Counted from the first letter of the stretch, positions 1 to 12,299 are shown. The stretch is DNA of 49,410 nt from Chara braunii (GCA_003427395.1 BFEA01000253.1:1150253-1199662), one strand, 5' to 3'. A program made the numbers and translations. The notes: generated by a model from the sequence alone, not told the origin.

Positions 1-420
1 TCATTATTTTTTGGCATAGCTAAATGCCCTGAAAATTTACAGATGTGTACTTTACATAATACAAAATCCACTAAGAAAGTTTCAAAAAATAATAAAATTG
101 TTTAGACCCCGAACTAAAGTGAAAACAAAAAGTAAAAAGTGAAAAAATACGTGGGCGAGCACGTTTTGACACCGCCATCTTTGGCGATTTTTAATTCTTA
201 TTAGGCTTAGCCAAATGAGTTGAAAATCTACAGCCATGTACTTTACGTCATATAAAACTCACAAAAAACAAATCAGAAAAAAATAATTATTTTTAGGCCC
301 TGAAATAAGTTTTGGCGGGGGCTGAACGTCGTCGGGTTCGGACCCTGTACGGGACCCTGAACACCCGTACGTACGGAGGTCTGTCCGGGGACCTCCGTAC
401 GTACGGGATGGTGACCCTGG
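1..420 (+). repeat. hAT-like non-autonomous element, 3' part (copy A)
   Basis: This is the right-hand part of a repeat that recurs four times in the first 5 kb. It carries the family's internal phrase GACACCGCCATCTTTGGCG near 170, the GC-rich block of CGTACG and GGGACC motifs near 320-410, and ends in GGTGACCCTG at 411-420. The left end lies outside the window. No coding capacity is visible. The terminus matches the inverse of the CAGGGTNACC start seen in the other copies. Confidence 0.7.
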
Positions 421-1673
421 TAATACACATAATGATTGGTAAAATGTGTTTGAAGATTTAAATTTAGAGATAGCAAACTAAGACGTCAGTTCGGTTTTTT
501 ACTTGCAAGTGTGACTATCCTATAATCAATTTTTAATCATAAAGTTAAATAGGTCGTAACCTTTGTGGGTAAGCTTCAACATGATTCTAATAAGTTGGTA
601 AGATACGAAACAATATTCGTCGCACCATACGCACACATCATAATGGCCAGATGACATTAGACCATGCATTTATATTCTCAAAAACATAAGGTATACCATA
701 ATTATGATTGTTAAAAAATGATTAAGAAATAAATTATTTTTTAGTGTCAAACCCACTTGAGCTCTTTGAAACCTTAACGACACGTATCTCATCCTATAAA
801 CTCATCAACAACCAATGTATTGTTTTACACTTGAAAGTTTTCAAATCTATTGGAATAAAAACTACACTCTAAATTGGTTTTGTCTCTCATTTATCTAAAT
901 ATGATATATATATGATTTTTGTTCCTTATTTGTTTTTTGCTAACATCCTCAAAGCATTGTATCGTTATTTATTAATTGTGTTTGTGTGGGTAGGTGTTGA
1001 AATGAACACCTACATGTAGGGCAACTTAGACATTCGACAAATCAATGATATATTCATATGACATTATTATCTTCTCCCAAATTCGAAGGGTATTTGAATA
1101 TGTGTCTAGGGGGTACATGGACATATATCATTAACTTTTCAAATAAATTAAAATGTAAATTGTCCTCTGTTTTCCTTTCCAACAAAGACATTAAGATGAG
1201 AGTTATCGATCTTAGTAGTATCAACAACATCTTTTACATTGAGGTCTTATTTGTTGTAAAGACAAAGGCACGTACTGAATATATCATCCTATAAAAATAA
1301 CAATTATCTTGTAAAAAAAATTCATGTTAATCTCGTACATATTTTAAACAATTTTCTTTGTGATATTCTTCCACCTTTTTTTTTTTTTTTTTCCAGTTTT
1401 TTCCACTCATTTTTTCTTTGCTTTTCGTTTGGTGTGCTCGTCAAAGTTCACAGGTAGGAGTACAATTTGAAAACCCCACAACCATATATTATTTTTTCCT
1501 CAAATGATTATGATATTTTCATGATTCTTACTCTATAAGATATTTGATTTTTATGTCTAGAATTCATTATTTTATTTTTTTTCCCCTATCACTTGTTGTT
1601 CAAGCTAGCAATGCAGCGTACCATACTTTGTTAAATATTAAATTATTAATCAATAAAATATTGAATCAATCAT
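421..1673. other. AT-rich spacer without recognisable gene
   Basis: Strongly AT-rich DNA with short open frames of no recognisable composition. A T-run lies near 1377-1392. I see no RNA gene or coding exon here. Confidence 0.6.
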
Positions 1674-2347
1674 CAAGGTTGTCGGTGTTCGGGACGGGCC
1701 GAACGTCCGAACCCAAACGCCCTCTCGACTTTTTCGACTGAACGGTCGAATTCCAAAAAATATAAAAATAATATATGTTATGCAGAAGAATAAACTAAAA
1801 AACATTTGCCTCATTCGTTTCTAAATTTGAAATAAAAATCAATTACTAAAAAGAAATAATAATAATAAAAATTAGAAAAAAAAAAACGAGAATTAAATTA
1901 TTGAGTGGGCGAGCACGTTTTTGACACCGCCATCTTTGGCGATTTTTTATTGTTTTTTTGTCGTGACAAATTACAGAATAAAAAAATTACAAATAAAGTT
2001 TGAAAAAATATTTTTTTTTTTCATGCCCCGAAATAAAGGAAAAACAAAAAGTCTGAAGAGAGAAAAAACAAATTAGTGAGCGGGCAAGCAAGTTTTGGCA
2101 CCACCATCTTTGCCGATTTTTCATGTTTTTTTGGCTGAACAGAATGGCTTCAAAATTAAGAGGGAGATTCCTTATATCACAAAGAACTCGCACAAACAAT
2201 TTCAGAAATAAATAATAATATTTAGGTGTCAAAATAAGTTTTTGCGGGGTCCGAACCCGTTCAGGTTCGGGCCCCATACGGGGACCCGAACGCCCAAACG
2301 TTCGGGGGTCAGCTTAAGGGTCACCGTATGTTCGGCCTGGCAACCCT
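1674..2347 (+). repeat. hAT-like non-autonomous element (copy B)
   Basis: It starts with CAAGGTTGTCGG and ends with CCTGGCAACCCT, diverged forms of the family's inverted ends. Inside are two copies of the internal unit with the GCCATCTTTG phrase (near 1930 and 2105) and the closing GC-rich block of CGTTCGG motifs. Flanks ATCAATCAT and ATCCGTCAT resemble each other and could be a decayed target duplication. There is no transposase coding. Confidence 0.65.
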
Positions 2348-2834
2348 ATCCGTCATCATAATTTGGTGTTTTAAAAGCACATGAGAAAGAATTTATACGT
2401 AGTGGTTTAAGTAGAGTAAAGGTTCCCCTCTGAACCCCCTTACCCTTTGCTTCCCCTGACCCCCTATACTGGGGTATATATTTTTCATTCATTTGAGGTC
2501 AAATTTGCAAGCAGTCCTATGTTACCCAACTAACCCTTTACATTGTAGGTTTCGATTGATTTGGAAACTCCACTTTAATATGTTGTGAAGTAAATCCCTC
2601 TATTGTACATATGCATGGTAACTTTTGCATTTTTTGTTTTTAACCATCTGTACCTCGTTACCTAATTTTCCCAATGTTAGATTTATATATCCCTAAACTA
2701 CACAATCATTGTCTGGTTTGAGTATGGCAGTGACAATATAATGATAATATTTATCTTGTTTCATTTTTCATAGAGGAAAATTTTCCCTCTATATGATTTG
2801 TTTTCCCTTGTATTAGCATTTATGTATATATATA
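2348..2834. other. Spacer without recognisable gene
   Basis: AT-rich sequence ending in a short TA tract next to the following element. No open frame or RNA feature stands out. Confidence 0.55.
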
Positions 2835-4187
2835 CAGGGTCACCGGCCTGTACGTACGGAGGTCCCTGGGCAGACCTCCGTACGTACAGGCGTTCGGGGT
2901 CCGGACCCGACAGTGTTCGGTTCCCGCCAAAAATTATTTCCAGGCCTAAAAATATACAATTTTTCTGAATTTTTTTTGTGAATTCTTTATGATGTGAGGT
3001 ACATGCCTATAAATTTTCAAATCATTTGGCTCAGCCAAATAAGAATTAAAAATTGTCAAAGATGGCGGTGTCAAAACATGCTCACCCACGTTTTTTTTCA
3101 CTTTTTACCCATGGCAGTGTCAAAACAATTTTATTATTTTTTCAAACTTTTTTAGTGGGTTTTGCATTGTGTGAAGTACGCATCTATAATTGTTCACGGC
3201 ATTTAGCTATGCAAAAAAAAAAAAAAAAAATCGCCAAAGATGGTGGTGTCGAAAACGTGTTCGTGCACTTACTATTTTTTTATTTTTTTATTTTTTATTA
3301 GTATTTATTTTTCCTATTTTGTTTTATTTCAAATTTGGTAAGTAATTTGGATGTAATGCTCAGACAAATCTTATTTAATTTATTTTTCTTTCTAACATGT
3401 TTTTTTTCAGATTTCTTTTTTCTCTCGTTCGGCCCGAACGGCCGAACACATCCCCAAGGGGTCCCATACATTCGGGTGTTCATGTTGGGGCGTTCGGCCC
3501 AGCGTTTGGGACGGGATGAACGCCCGAACGTTCGGCACCCTCTCTTGACGCGTTCGGCTGTTCAGCGGAACGCGAAAAAAAAAAAAAAAAAAAAAAATCT
3601 GAAAAAAAAAATGTTATAAAGAAGAATAAACTAAACAACATTTGCCTAAATTTTACATCAAAATTCTTTACTAAATTTGAAATAAAAATCAAATAATAAA
3701 AAGATATAATAATAATAAAAATTAGACAAAATAAAATGAGGATGAAATTATTGACTGGGTAAGCACATTTTTAACACCGCCATCTTTAAAGATTTTTCAT
3801 TTTGTTTTAGTTATGACAAATGTCATGAAATTTATGTACGTGTATCTTTCGTAATAGAGAATCTACAAATAAAGTTTGAAAAAATAATATTTTTTTTCAG
3901 GCCTCGAAATAAAGGAAAAACATAAAGTGAGCAGAGAAAAAAAACAAGTTAGTGAGTGGGCAAGCAAGTTTTGACACCACAATCTTTGAGGATTTTTCAC
4001 TTTTTTTTGGCTGAACGAAATGGCTTCAAAATTGAGAAGAAGATACCTTATATCACAAAGAACTCACATAAAAAATAAATTTTCTGCGGGGTCTGAACCC
4101 CTTCAAGTTCAGGCCCCGTACGGGGACCCGAACAGCCAAACATTCGGGGGTCAGCTTAGGGGCCTCCGCACGTTCGGCCTGGCAAAC

Positions 4188-4190
<3 letters not shown>
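2835..4190. repeat. Compound inverted hAT-like element (copies C and D head to head)
   Basis: The left half (2835 to about 3505) is the family in reverse orientation, starting CAGGGTCACC. The right half (about 3505-4190) is the forward orientation, ending GGCAAACCTG. They meet at their GC-rich 5' ends near 3500, so the whole is a foldback of about 1.36 kb. TA dinucleotides flank both outer ends, which fits an 8-bp TATATATA target duplication but is not diagnostic because the target is a TA repeat. Long A-runs near 3212 and 3574 are internal to the family. Confidence 0.65.

Positions 4191-4264
<74 letters not shown>
4191..4264. repeat. TA microsatellite
   Basis: Almost pure alternating TA between two copies of the hAT-like element; the likely insertion target of both. 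Open frames across it translate to alternating Tyr-Ile and are not genes. Confidence 0.9.
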
Positions 4265-4267
<3 letters not shown>

Positions 4268-5042
4268 GGTTACCGACGTTCAGGACGGCTCGAACGCCCG
4301 AACCCGAACGCCCGAACCCGAACGCCCGAACGTACGGGACCCCTTCAGAAGGCGTTCGGCCGTTCGGGCCGAACGTGGAAAAAAAAAAAAAAAAAAAAAA
4401 AAGTTAAAAAAAAAATTCGAAACAACAATATGTTATGGAGAAAAATAAACTAAACGACATTTGCCTGGGCACTCATTATAATTCATTACGAAATTTGAAT
4501 TAAAAATCAAATACAGAAAATAAACACTATTATAAAAATAAGAAAAAATAAAAAGAGAATTAAAATGAGTGAGTGTGCCAGCACCTTTTCGACACCGCCA
4601 TCTTTGTCGATTTTTTATTATTTTTTCGCATTGACAAATACCCTGAAAATTTACAGATATGTAGTTTGCATAATCAATAACTCATTAAATAAGTTTTAAA
4701 AAATAATAAAAGTGTTTAGGCCCCGAAATGAAGTAAAAATAAAAAGTTAAAAGTGAAAAAAAACAAAATAGTGAGTGGGCGAGCATGTTTGGACACCCCC
4801 CTCTTTGACGATTTTTAATGTTTTTTTGGCTTAACAGAATGGCTTCAAAATTTATAGGCATGTAGTTTACATCAGGGAGAACTCACAAAACAAATTTAGA
4901 AAAAAAAACTTATTTTTAGGCCCCGAATTTGTTTTTGGCGGGGGACGAACCTGGAGGTGTTCGGCCCCCGAACGGGACCCCCAACGCCCGAACGTTCAGG
5001 GACCAGCCTGGGGGCCCCCAAACGTTCGGTCAGGTAACCCTG
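4265..5042 (+). repeat. Complete hAT-like non-autonomous element (copy E)
   Basis: The best-preserved copy. It begins CAGGGTTACC and ends GGTAACCCTG, a perfect 10-bp terminal inverted repeat, and is flanked on both sides by TA repeat (possible 8-bp duplication TATATATA). CAGGG-type ends with 8-bp duplications are typical of the hAT superfamily. The interior has a GC-rich head of CGAACGCC units, a long A-run, then two direct subunits of about 200 bp (near 4565-4765 and 4765-4970), each with a GACACC...CTTTG phrase. It has no coding capacity, so mobilisation would need an enzyme from elsewhere. Confidence 0.75.
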
Positions 5043-5070
5043 TATATATAATATATATATATATATATAT
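5043..5070. repeat. TA microsatellite
   Basis: TA repeat between copy E and the next element; probably part of the original TA tract split by insertions. Confidence 0.8.
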
Positions 5071-5571
5071 CGTCACAAACAGAACTGCCCGGTAAACCGT
5101 AGGCAGAGAGAGAGAAGAGGACAACAAACGAGGGGCTGTGACAAACTGTTTCGTCGGAGTTTCACCGGCTCATAAGGAGGCTGAACCCTAACAGTATGCA
5201 GAATCCCCTCACTGATTACACTGTAAATGATAATCTACCTTAACCAAAATCAAAGTAGACTATCACTCACCCACACCAGATGGAAAACTCTACAGACTGT
5301 CGGTGTACACCCCATCACAAGCCAGCAAAACCTCCACAAAACAAAGAAAGGTCTGTCACAGCCAAAAAATACACTCAAGACACACCGCTGGTACTAGAGG
5401 CACAACATGGCCGCCTAGTAACGGCCCCGACCACTGCCGCTCGACCTGACCGGAAAAAACCGTAGCACGAAGCTAGCGAAGTCGTAGCATATATCGTCAC
5501 AAACAGAACTGCCCGGTAAACTGTAGGCAGAGAGAGAGAAGAGGACAACAAACGAGGGGCTGTGACAAACT
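5071..5571. mobile_element. TRIM-like element with 77-bp terminal direct repeats
   Basis: The segment 5071-5147 recurs at 5495-5571 with about one mismatch (starts CGTCACAAACAGAACTGCCC, ends CTGTGACAAACT). The 347-bp interior is unique and has no meaningful coding. AT repeats abut both outer edges, suggesting a single insertion into a TA tract. The repeats themselves carry GTCACA near the left end and TGTGAC near the right. The structure resembles terminal-repeat retrotransposons in miniature, but I cannot see a convincing tRNA primer-binding site, so a simple segmental duplication remains possible. Confidence 0.45.
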
Positions 5572-5650
5572 ATATATATAGATAGATAGATAGATAGATA
5601 GATATAGATATAGATATAGATATAGATATATGCGATATATATATATAAAT
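5571..5650. repeat. Compound TA / GATA microsatellite
   Basis: TATA, then GATA repeats, then TAGATA repeats. No coding meaning. Confidence 0.9.
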
Positions 5651-8332
5651 AAAAATCATAAGGAAAAAAAAAGATAAAATAATATCGACGATGCATGAAA
5701 ACACCATGTCACTAAGCAACATAGCATTATGTGGGAGTTAAGCTTGACGATGGTGAACCCACTTTGTACGTACCCAACATATTCAACACCGATAATTTAC
5801 GATGTTATATTGGTCATACAATATTAACATGATTATGACTGACTCCGTTTTGTGTCACGTGTAACGTACATATATTTTTTCATCTTTTTGTGACGTGTTT
5901 TTTTTTTCAATTATATAGCATATCAAACTTTACCGTATATGTAACAAAGTCTAGGGCGCTTAAGTGTAGTGGGTTGCAGATACGAGATATCATTGGTAAA
6001 TGATTTTATAATAGTGAAGTGCAGATAACGTCATTGCGAATAAGTTAGTCGTGGAAATCGAGTCGTTTATTTCCTTTTTAACATCATTGTCGCGAGTTGA
6101 TTTGTTATACCTCCGATTAATATGATGTTACCAATTTCTCAATCATAAGAGTTGAAGCATCTATGTCGGTTTTAACATTATTTCGTTCTTCTCCTCTCGC
6201 TACCAAATTCGGTTGTATAATTCAATTGAAATGGAGAAGCAGATCATAGATTTTTCTCCTCGAGTAAAATAGTTGGGTTGTATGAATGCAACTATGTGGA
6301 ACAGTTCAATTATATTGACACGACTTAATACTTCAATTGATTACCTTAATTTTAATTTATTTGTCATTGGGTAGCATTAGCTGTGACTTGATGCCTGTTT
6401 AGTGGGAGAGTGCGCGAGGGGATGAAAAAACAACAATTGAGAATGATCGAAATAATATGTTTATTTTTTTCATATCAGTTGTTTCACCTCCTATTTTGTA
6501 CAAAATGACACAAATATTGGAATTTTAAACTAAATTAATTTTTTGATGTATGGTTTTGTAGTCGTTTTCTTCCTTCTTAGAATTGAATAAATAATTGTCA
6601 TATATTGGTGCTTATGTTTGCTCTATAGTCAGGCATGGCTTCAAAAGAGAGTTTGTTTTAGTAGAGGGACGATGTTTAAAAAATTAAGAAAATTATAAAC
6701 TTATGAGATTCCGTCAAATTTGGTAAAGGGTGGTTTGATTACAATGCATTTTTAAACAATAATTTTTTGAAATGAACATACTTTATTTCTTGAACGAAAT
6801 TGAAATCTTACTTTTTGAGAAAAAAAATCATAAAATTGAGGTTACAGTGGTATAAAAACGCCATAACCCTCTCGATGTATCTGGACTTAGATCAAGTTCA
6901 GATACATCTTAAAGACCCATTGTTTTTCGACAGGGATGTATATGGACTTCAACTAAGTGCAAATACATCAAGGAGGTTGAACGTTTTAAAAACAACGTGC
7001 ACTCAATTTCACGAATTGTGAGTCGAAAAACGAGATTTTTATTTTGATCATAATGCTAACGAAATTGCTGCTTAGAGTCTACTTTTTGCATGATTGGTTT
7101 TGTTGTCGCTTATGTTGTTAACAACTGAAAAATGAGTGGCGTAAGTTTGACTTAGGGAGAACCTTCATTTCTTGAGAAGATATAAGGTATGAAATCAAGT
7201 ATAAAAATATGTGTTGTGATTATTCTTTTAAGATTTAATTAAAATTTTGTCTATTTATGTGCATGTTACAATGTTTTTAATGTATGTTAGTAACGAATAT
7301 TACAATTTTGATAATTTTCAAAAATATTTTTCTTTTACTCTAGGGGCAGGGTTCAACATGTTGTTGATTTTTTTAGGCCTATGAATCTATTATTCTAACT
7401 GTTCTTTTGATTTTTTATGTACTGTCTTGGAAACTGGGTCTGTAAAAAAATTTCATATAAAAAGAGTTACCTATTAAGCCAACGTGGTTCAACTTGAGTG
7501 ATATACACATCTAAGTTGATGTAAATTATAATCACATGAATACAACAATATTTATCGATTTTTTCCGCAACTATTTTATTCCAACACACACATTTTTTTG
7601 CTGCAAAATCGCGGACTGCCTCTACCGAACATGAAATGTAGGTGTCACGAAACACTTGTGCATTAGAAACTATTTATTGCTCTTGTGTTTAAAGATGAAC
7701 GTTGGAATTTTGGATGTTTGACGTGTTTTTTAATCCATGCAATTTTGACTACGATTGTGCCTGATTATACATCGTGTGAATTTCATCAATTACTTAACCA
7801 TTGAAGAGACACAGCACGTGTCCCAAAGCAAATCATATGGTGTGCAAGTTCCACAGGAATTGCGGCGCTGCAAAAATCTACGTTATGAAAAGGCAGCTTG
7901 GACAGACTAATGGTTGAAAGAGAAACGAAAAATGGTTTTTCATTGGGGCCACCCAGTGACACCCACCTCTAGGAGCAAGTGGCCCCTCCTCGATCAACAT
8001 CCTGCTAACTAGATTCTGTGTTTGTGATAAAAATTTCACGCAAGTGTCCGATCCTCTAAGGTTACCGCATCCATAAGTTGTTAAGGTCAAACTTACATTT
8101 TCTTTTTCACTTCCCCAAGTTGTCTAATCCAGGGTGATGACTCATTTGTACTCCCTGGGAATTAAGATCGTACTTACTCTTATTATAGTTTCTGATCAGT
8201 GATAGTTATAATTTATTATCCCAGGTTTATGATTCCTTTCTATTGATAGGGAGCTGAGGTCGCACTTACTTAAAAAAAAAAAAAGGTCAGCGTCTGCTAG
8301 GGGGAATGATAGGAGCATCTTCCCCTGACTCC
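5651..8332. other. AT-rich region without recognisable gene
   Basis: Open frames are all under about 75 codons with biased low-complexity content. The only structure I can point to is a pair of small hairpins at 6874-6969. Nothing resembles a known protein or RNA gene. Confidence 0.55.
6874..6969. repeat. Two adjacent 35-nt hairpins
   Basis: 6874-6908 has arms GATGTATCTGGACTT and AAGTTCAGATACATC, 14 of 15 positions complementary. 6935-6969 has arms GATGTATATGGACTT and AAGTGCAAATACATC, more diverged. The two are related to each other and lie 26 nt apart. Confidence 0.5.
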
Positions 8333-8392
8333 GATTGCTCCTAACCATTGGTGGAGAGCATCACCCGTTGGAAAGCGGGTCCAACATCCTTC
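8333..8392 (-). repeat. SINE-like unit fragment
   Basis: On the minus strand this reads like the dispersed unit that begins GGGACGCTGGACCCG and contains TTCCAGCAGGTG and CACCAATAG, best seen at 26025. Only the core is present here, diverged and without a poly(A) tail. Confidence 0.5.
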
Positions 8393-8927
8393 ATACATTA
8401 AACAACTGTTTTTATCGTACAGTCCTTAGACCGGAGTCATTACCTAACTTTGGCTTATTGGGGGGCCGCAGACATGGGAGGTGTACAATTGGACCCTCTA
8501 TGACTGCTTTACTCACCGTGACTACTGTCCCTCTTTTGGTATTCCTTTCGGTATTCCTCCTCCCCTCGCCGTCCATTAAGTCCCCGTGTAGAGGATAAAA
8601 AATTGAGATGAGGTCGTAAGGTGTTGTCCTTGCGTTTTGTGGTCATTGATAATGTTAATCTATTGTCCCAAATGAAGAATCCAGGGGGTAAGGTAGCACT
8701 TACCATTATCCTATGTGTGTGGTTGTTGATCGTTGTAATCTATGGTCTCGAACGAAGAATATGAGTAGGTGGAACTGGAATACAGGTTGCTAATGGTCGT
8801 AGTCTATATCCTGGGATTTGAGCTTATGATATGTGTGCCAAGAGCTTCATGTATACCATTCACAATCTCACATACAAGGCTGTTTTTTTTTTCCTTTTTT
8901 TTTTAAATCCAAATTCATTCTTTCATA

Positions 8928-9010
8928 GGGAAACTACGTGGGAGTCACAAAAACGATTTATAATTGCACTACGGGCTAAGATACAGTTTTGAATTGCAGT
9001 TCGGGCAATG
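8928..9010 (+). repeat. Half copy of a GGTAACTACG foldback element
   Basis: It starts GGAAACTACGTGGGAGTCAC and contains the paired TTCGGGCAATGTATACA phrase also found in the complete copy at 28544-28733. The right inverted end is missing. Confidence 0.5.
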
Positions 9011-9177
9011 TATACAACCCATCTTTCTGCTGTATTGTAAGCTGTCGTTTTAGGCATCTTGGTCAGACTATTGACCTTGTTTATTTAGATGAGCCACAAT
9101 GTTGTGTTGGGATCAGACGAAGGGGCTCGCATACGGACACCTATACACATTGTTATAAAAATATCATACTCCTGGGT

Positions 9178-9450
9178 CCGGGGAGGTCTACTAATAGGGG
9201 CTTCTCTACCAGTATGGACTGATGATTTTGATAGGTGTTCCAATAATAAGTACCCCACCGTAACTCAGCTTGACTGTGTGTGGGAAAGTAAAGGATGTGC
9301 GCTACTGGTTGGTCTGAGGGCAGTCTAGCAATAGGGGGTCTGCTCTAGATCAACTACTGATGATGATAGGCATTTCGAGGATAAATACCCCACGGCAAAT
9401 CAGCTAGACTTTATGTGGGCGAGTAGAGGATGAGAGTTACTGGTTCATCT
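9178..9450. repeat. Diverged tandem duplication, about 136 bp
   Basis: Two successive units share phrases such as TACCCCAC, AATCAGCT or ACTCAGCT, and TGTGTGGG or TATGTGGG, in the same order with the same spacing. No gene is visible in either unit. Confidence 0.5.
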
Positions 9451-9548
9451 GGTTCAACAATGGGTTTAGACTCTAGGGGTAGAGCAGCGATATAAGTCGC
9501 CTCGGCTAGTCTGAGTTCCGCCTCGCCTTGGGTAAGGTAGGGGAAGGA

Positions 9549-9843
9549 ATTGACATTTCGTTAAAACTGACATTTTTTTCTAAATTCACGAAAGTGGACT
9601 TAGTCAAAATTTCATTGCTCATTGGGTGAGAAAGTGGTTATCTCACTTTGTCCATCTGATGTACCTCGACGTAAAGTACCGTTAACATACATCCGATGAT
9701 CAGATCATCGGGAATCGCCACGACACCCAATGATCTGATCATCCGACGTTATGGGGATAAAAAAACACTAAAAAATGTTGTTTTTTTGTACGCTCAATTT
9801 CGCGAATTTAGAAAAAAATGTCAGTTTTAACGAAATGTAAGTT
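9549..9843 (+). repeat. Foldback MITE, AACTGACATTTCG family
   Basis: About 295 bp with imperfect inverted ends built from TGACATTTCGTTAAAACTG on the left and its complement on the right. The middle contains a second palindrome centred on TGATCAGATCATCGG. Further copies lie at 22478-22708, 23909-24213 and 43563-43852, with an end fragment at 24536-24593. There is no coding, so this is a non-autonomous DNA element. Confidence 0.7.
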
Positions 9844-10831
9844 AAGGGCGGTAGGATGTGTCCGTAAGCGCCAACTTGCCTCATCCTGGGCTCTGTGCCT
9901 ATTTATCAGGCATACCCTATCATTAGGACTTAGAGGCCAAAGGGGCATTGCTTGAAACTGACGTATAAAGTTCCTGTACAACAAGGCCCGTTGGACTCTG
10001 CTTCCACAACTTAAAGGGTTGGGTCATGGGTAGGCTTGGTGCACATCACTACTCTTTAGTCCAAGTTGCCCTCGATACTGGTAGGGTAATGGTCATGAGT
10101 GTTGGTCACACTAAGGTAGGATAGTAGCAATAGGGGTTGCGCTATGAGTATTGACGCGAGGATGGGATGGGAGGTGGCCTCGTCTTCTCAGGACAGCCAT
10201 GGCTGACCACTCCCGATAATCACCGTCACTGTGGGCCTAGTAACTGGCCTCTCGAACACCCTGGACATAAAAAAAAAGGCATCAGGAGCATGCACCGACA
10301 TGATTTTTTATTTTTTTTTAAACACCAACGGGAATTTGGTGCCACGATTGAGACCTTAGGCCGCGTGAGCATAGTTCGTTGAAATCTGGCTCTCTAGGAA
10401 CCTCTTAACCGAACTGGCAGCAGCAGCAAAGTGAAGGTTTTTTTCTTCTGTATGAGAAAAAAAAGGGTTAGCAAGGTTCCAAATCGAACCCGCGTTATAA
10501 GAAACGGGCGCATGCATGTACCTTTTACCCACAAGGCTGCTTCAATAGGTGAACGCTTGAGCAGGTATTGAGTTTTTGAGGTCGCACAACCACTGCAAGA
10601 AGAGGTTTCGCAGCTTTTCGACTGATCTTTGGGCATACTTGCAGTGAGATACATCCGGAAAATAAACCGGCGTGGACCTTCTTTTGACTGGCGCCACCAG
10701 TCGTGGGGAGGAGCAGCATGTTCTGGCAACGGGCCCGAGACAGGCCCAACATCCCAATCAGTGACAATCGCAATATTTGCATGAACAATAGTCCAAGGAA
10801 TTTGTTTGACTGCGGCATTGCCCTTGTTGAT
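9844..10831. other. Region without recognisable gene
   Basis: A minus-strand open frame of 167 codons at 10394-10897 has no recognisable motif and crosses a SINE-like core, so I do not treat it as a gene. A minus-strand stretch near 10467-10532 has a GGTTCGA box but does not fold as a tRNA. Confidence 0.5.
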
Positions 10832-10888
10832 GGCTCCAATCCTATTGGTGAGGAGATGCATCTGCTGGAAACCAGATCCAACGTCCCT
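10832..10888 (-). repeat. SINE-like unit fragment
   Basis: Minus-strand core with the same order of phrases as the family (GGGACGTTGGATC, TTTCCAGCAGATGC, CACCAATAGG). No poly(A) tail is attached. Confidence 0.5.
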
Positions 10889-10922
10889 TGGGGGCATTTA
10901 CTAAACTACCAGTTCACAAAAA

Positions 10923-11330
10923 CCTAAGTTAACGATGGTGCCTTCCAAGGCTTGCGAGCCTGTGACTGCGCCTTTTCAAAATGGCCTACGATTCTTGCTA
11001 CCGGGCTCAAAGGCAAATGCTCTTACTGGTTATAATGGCAAGATCACTACTCAGGTTCATGTGAAGTGGTGGCGCCTGTTCACACGAGCCTAAGTTGGCC
11101 AAGGTTTGCGAGCTCGCAAATGCGCCTTTCCAAAGTGGCCTGTCGATTTGTTACAGGGGCCCAGACCCGAATCAAAAGGCTCTCACCACGTACATTGGTA
11201 AGAGTACCAAGCCTAAGTTCACGAAGGTACCTTCCAAGGTTGGCGAGCCTTCATCTTAGGCTGGCAAGCCTCCGACTTGGCCTTCCATGTTCACTACTGG
11301 CGCATGACCAGATATAAAAGTTTTTGCTGC
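10923..11330 (+). repeat. Tandem array of a dispersed repeat (CCTAAGTT units)
   Basis: Three diverged units of about 125-165 bp begin with CCTAAGTT and contain TTGCGAGC and TGCGCCTTT followed by CAAA and TGGCC. A separate minus-strand copy lies at 20505-20640, so the unit is dispersed as well as tandem. Confidence 0.5.
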
Positions 11331-12299
11331 GTAAACTGGTAAGAGCCCTACTTCGCTGCGGGTGAACTGCAGGTTGGGAGAAAAAAGAAGAGCATAAAAT
11401 CATGCCCGTGATAGAACCAACTCCTATAGAAGAAAACCTGGGGGAAAACCCAGCCCATGAATTGTTGATAAACAAACATGGGGGCGGGTGCTGATAGGGT
11501 ATTAGATGAATCGAATAATTTGCAATTACATGGAGTCAGTCAGATCGATGATAACACCTCGACGCCATCTCGCTTTAGAAAACAGGGAAAAAAAGTGAAA
11601 AATCCCTGCTAGAAACTTCTTAGTCTAAGAAATGACGATGAGTGGGAGGATCTACTAATCTCTGGTAAGGAAGTATATTTCTCCATCATAAACTTAATTC
11701 ACAGCACAATCATGCCAAATATCAGACGCTTCGCGTCTGCACTTCATGCCAATATTTACTCTTTCCTAGGTGCCCACTAAAGATCTAATATAGCATGGTT
11801 GGTGCCACTACATCATTTTTTTTAAAGAAGAACAAACCCCGACCGACTAGAGAAGGTGCCACAAAATCTCTTCGATATCAACATGCCGGACATGAAGCAT
11901 TTGCACTTCATGCCTGTAGATGGTTAGGCAGCGAAGCGTAGAGTAATATCATTACTTAAAACACACATTTTTATACCAGTTCATCCTAAATTTCATCCGT
12001 GACACAATTATGCCACCACCTAAAACTTGGGCACCTCGATTGAAGATTATTAGAGAAAAAAACGAATGGAAAAAACAGTTTATAATAAGATGGAAAAATT
12101 AAAATCACCAATACGTGGCCCAACTATTGATGTCGCGCCTCGAAGCACCCTGCACGCAAAGTTTTCACGAATCGCCAAGGCAATGTTTTGTTTTCCTTTT
12201 GGTCGACGCCTTCAACCATTGTGATCCAGTAACCTGAAGCTCTAACAACGTAGTGCATTAACGTGGAAGGCCTGCAGCCAATGACAGGGCCAAGTACTA
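11331..12299. other. Region without recognisable gene
   Basis: No open frame with recognisable composition, no foldback and no long homopolymer. It leads into the 5' side of the LINE, whose true start cannot be located. Confidence 0.5.

Noticed and set aside
4020-4453. 142-codon frame with Tyr-Ile repeats
   Set aside because: It crosses a TA microsatellite and the end of one transposon copy and start of another.
10467-10532. tRNA gene on the minus strand
   Set aside because: A GGTTCGA box is present, but the T-stem and anticodon stem do not pair.
10394-10897. 167-codon minus-strand open frame
   Set aside because: It overlaps a SINE-like core, has competing open frames on the same strand and shows no recognisable domain.
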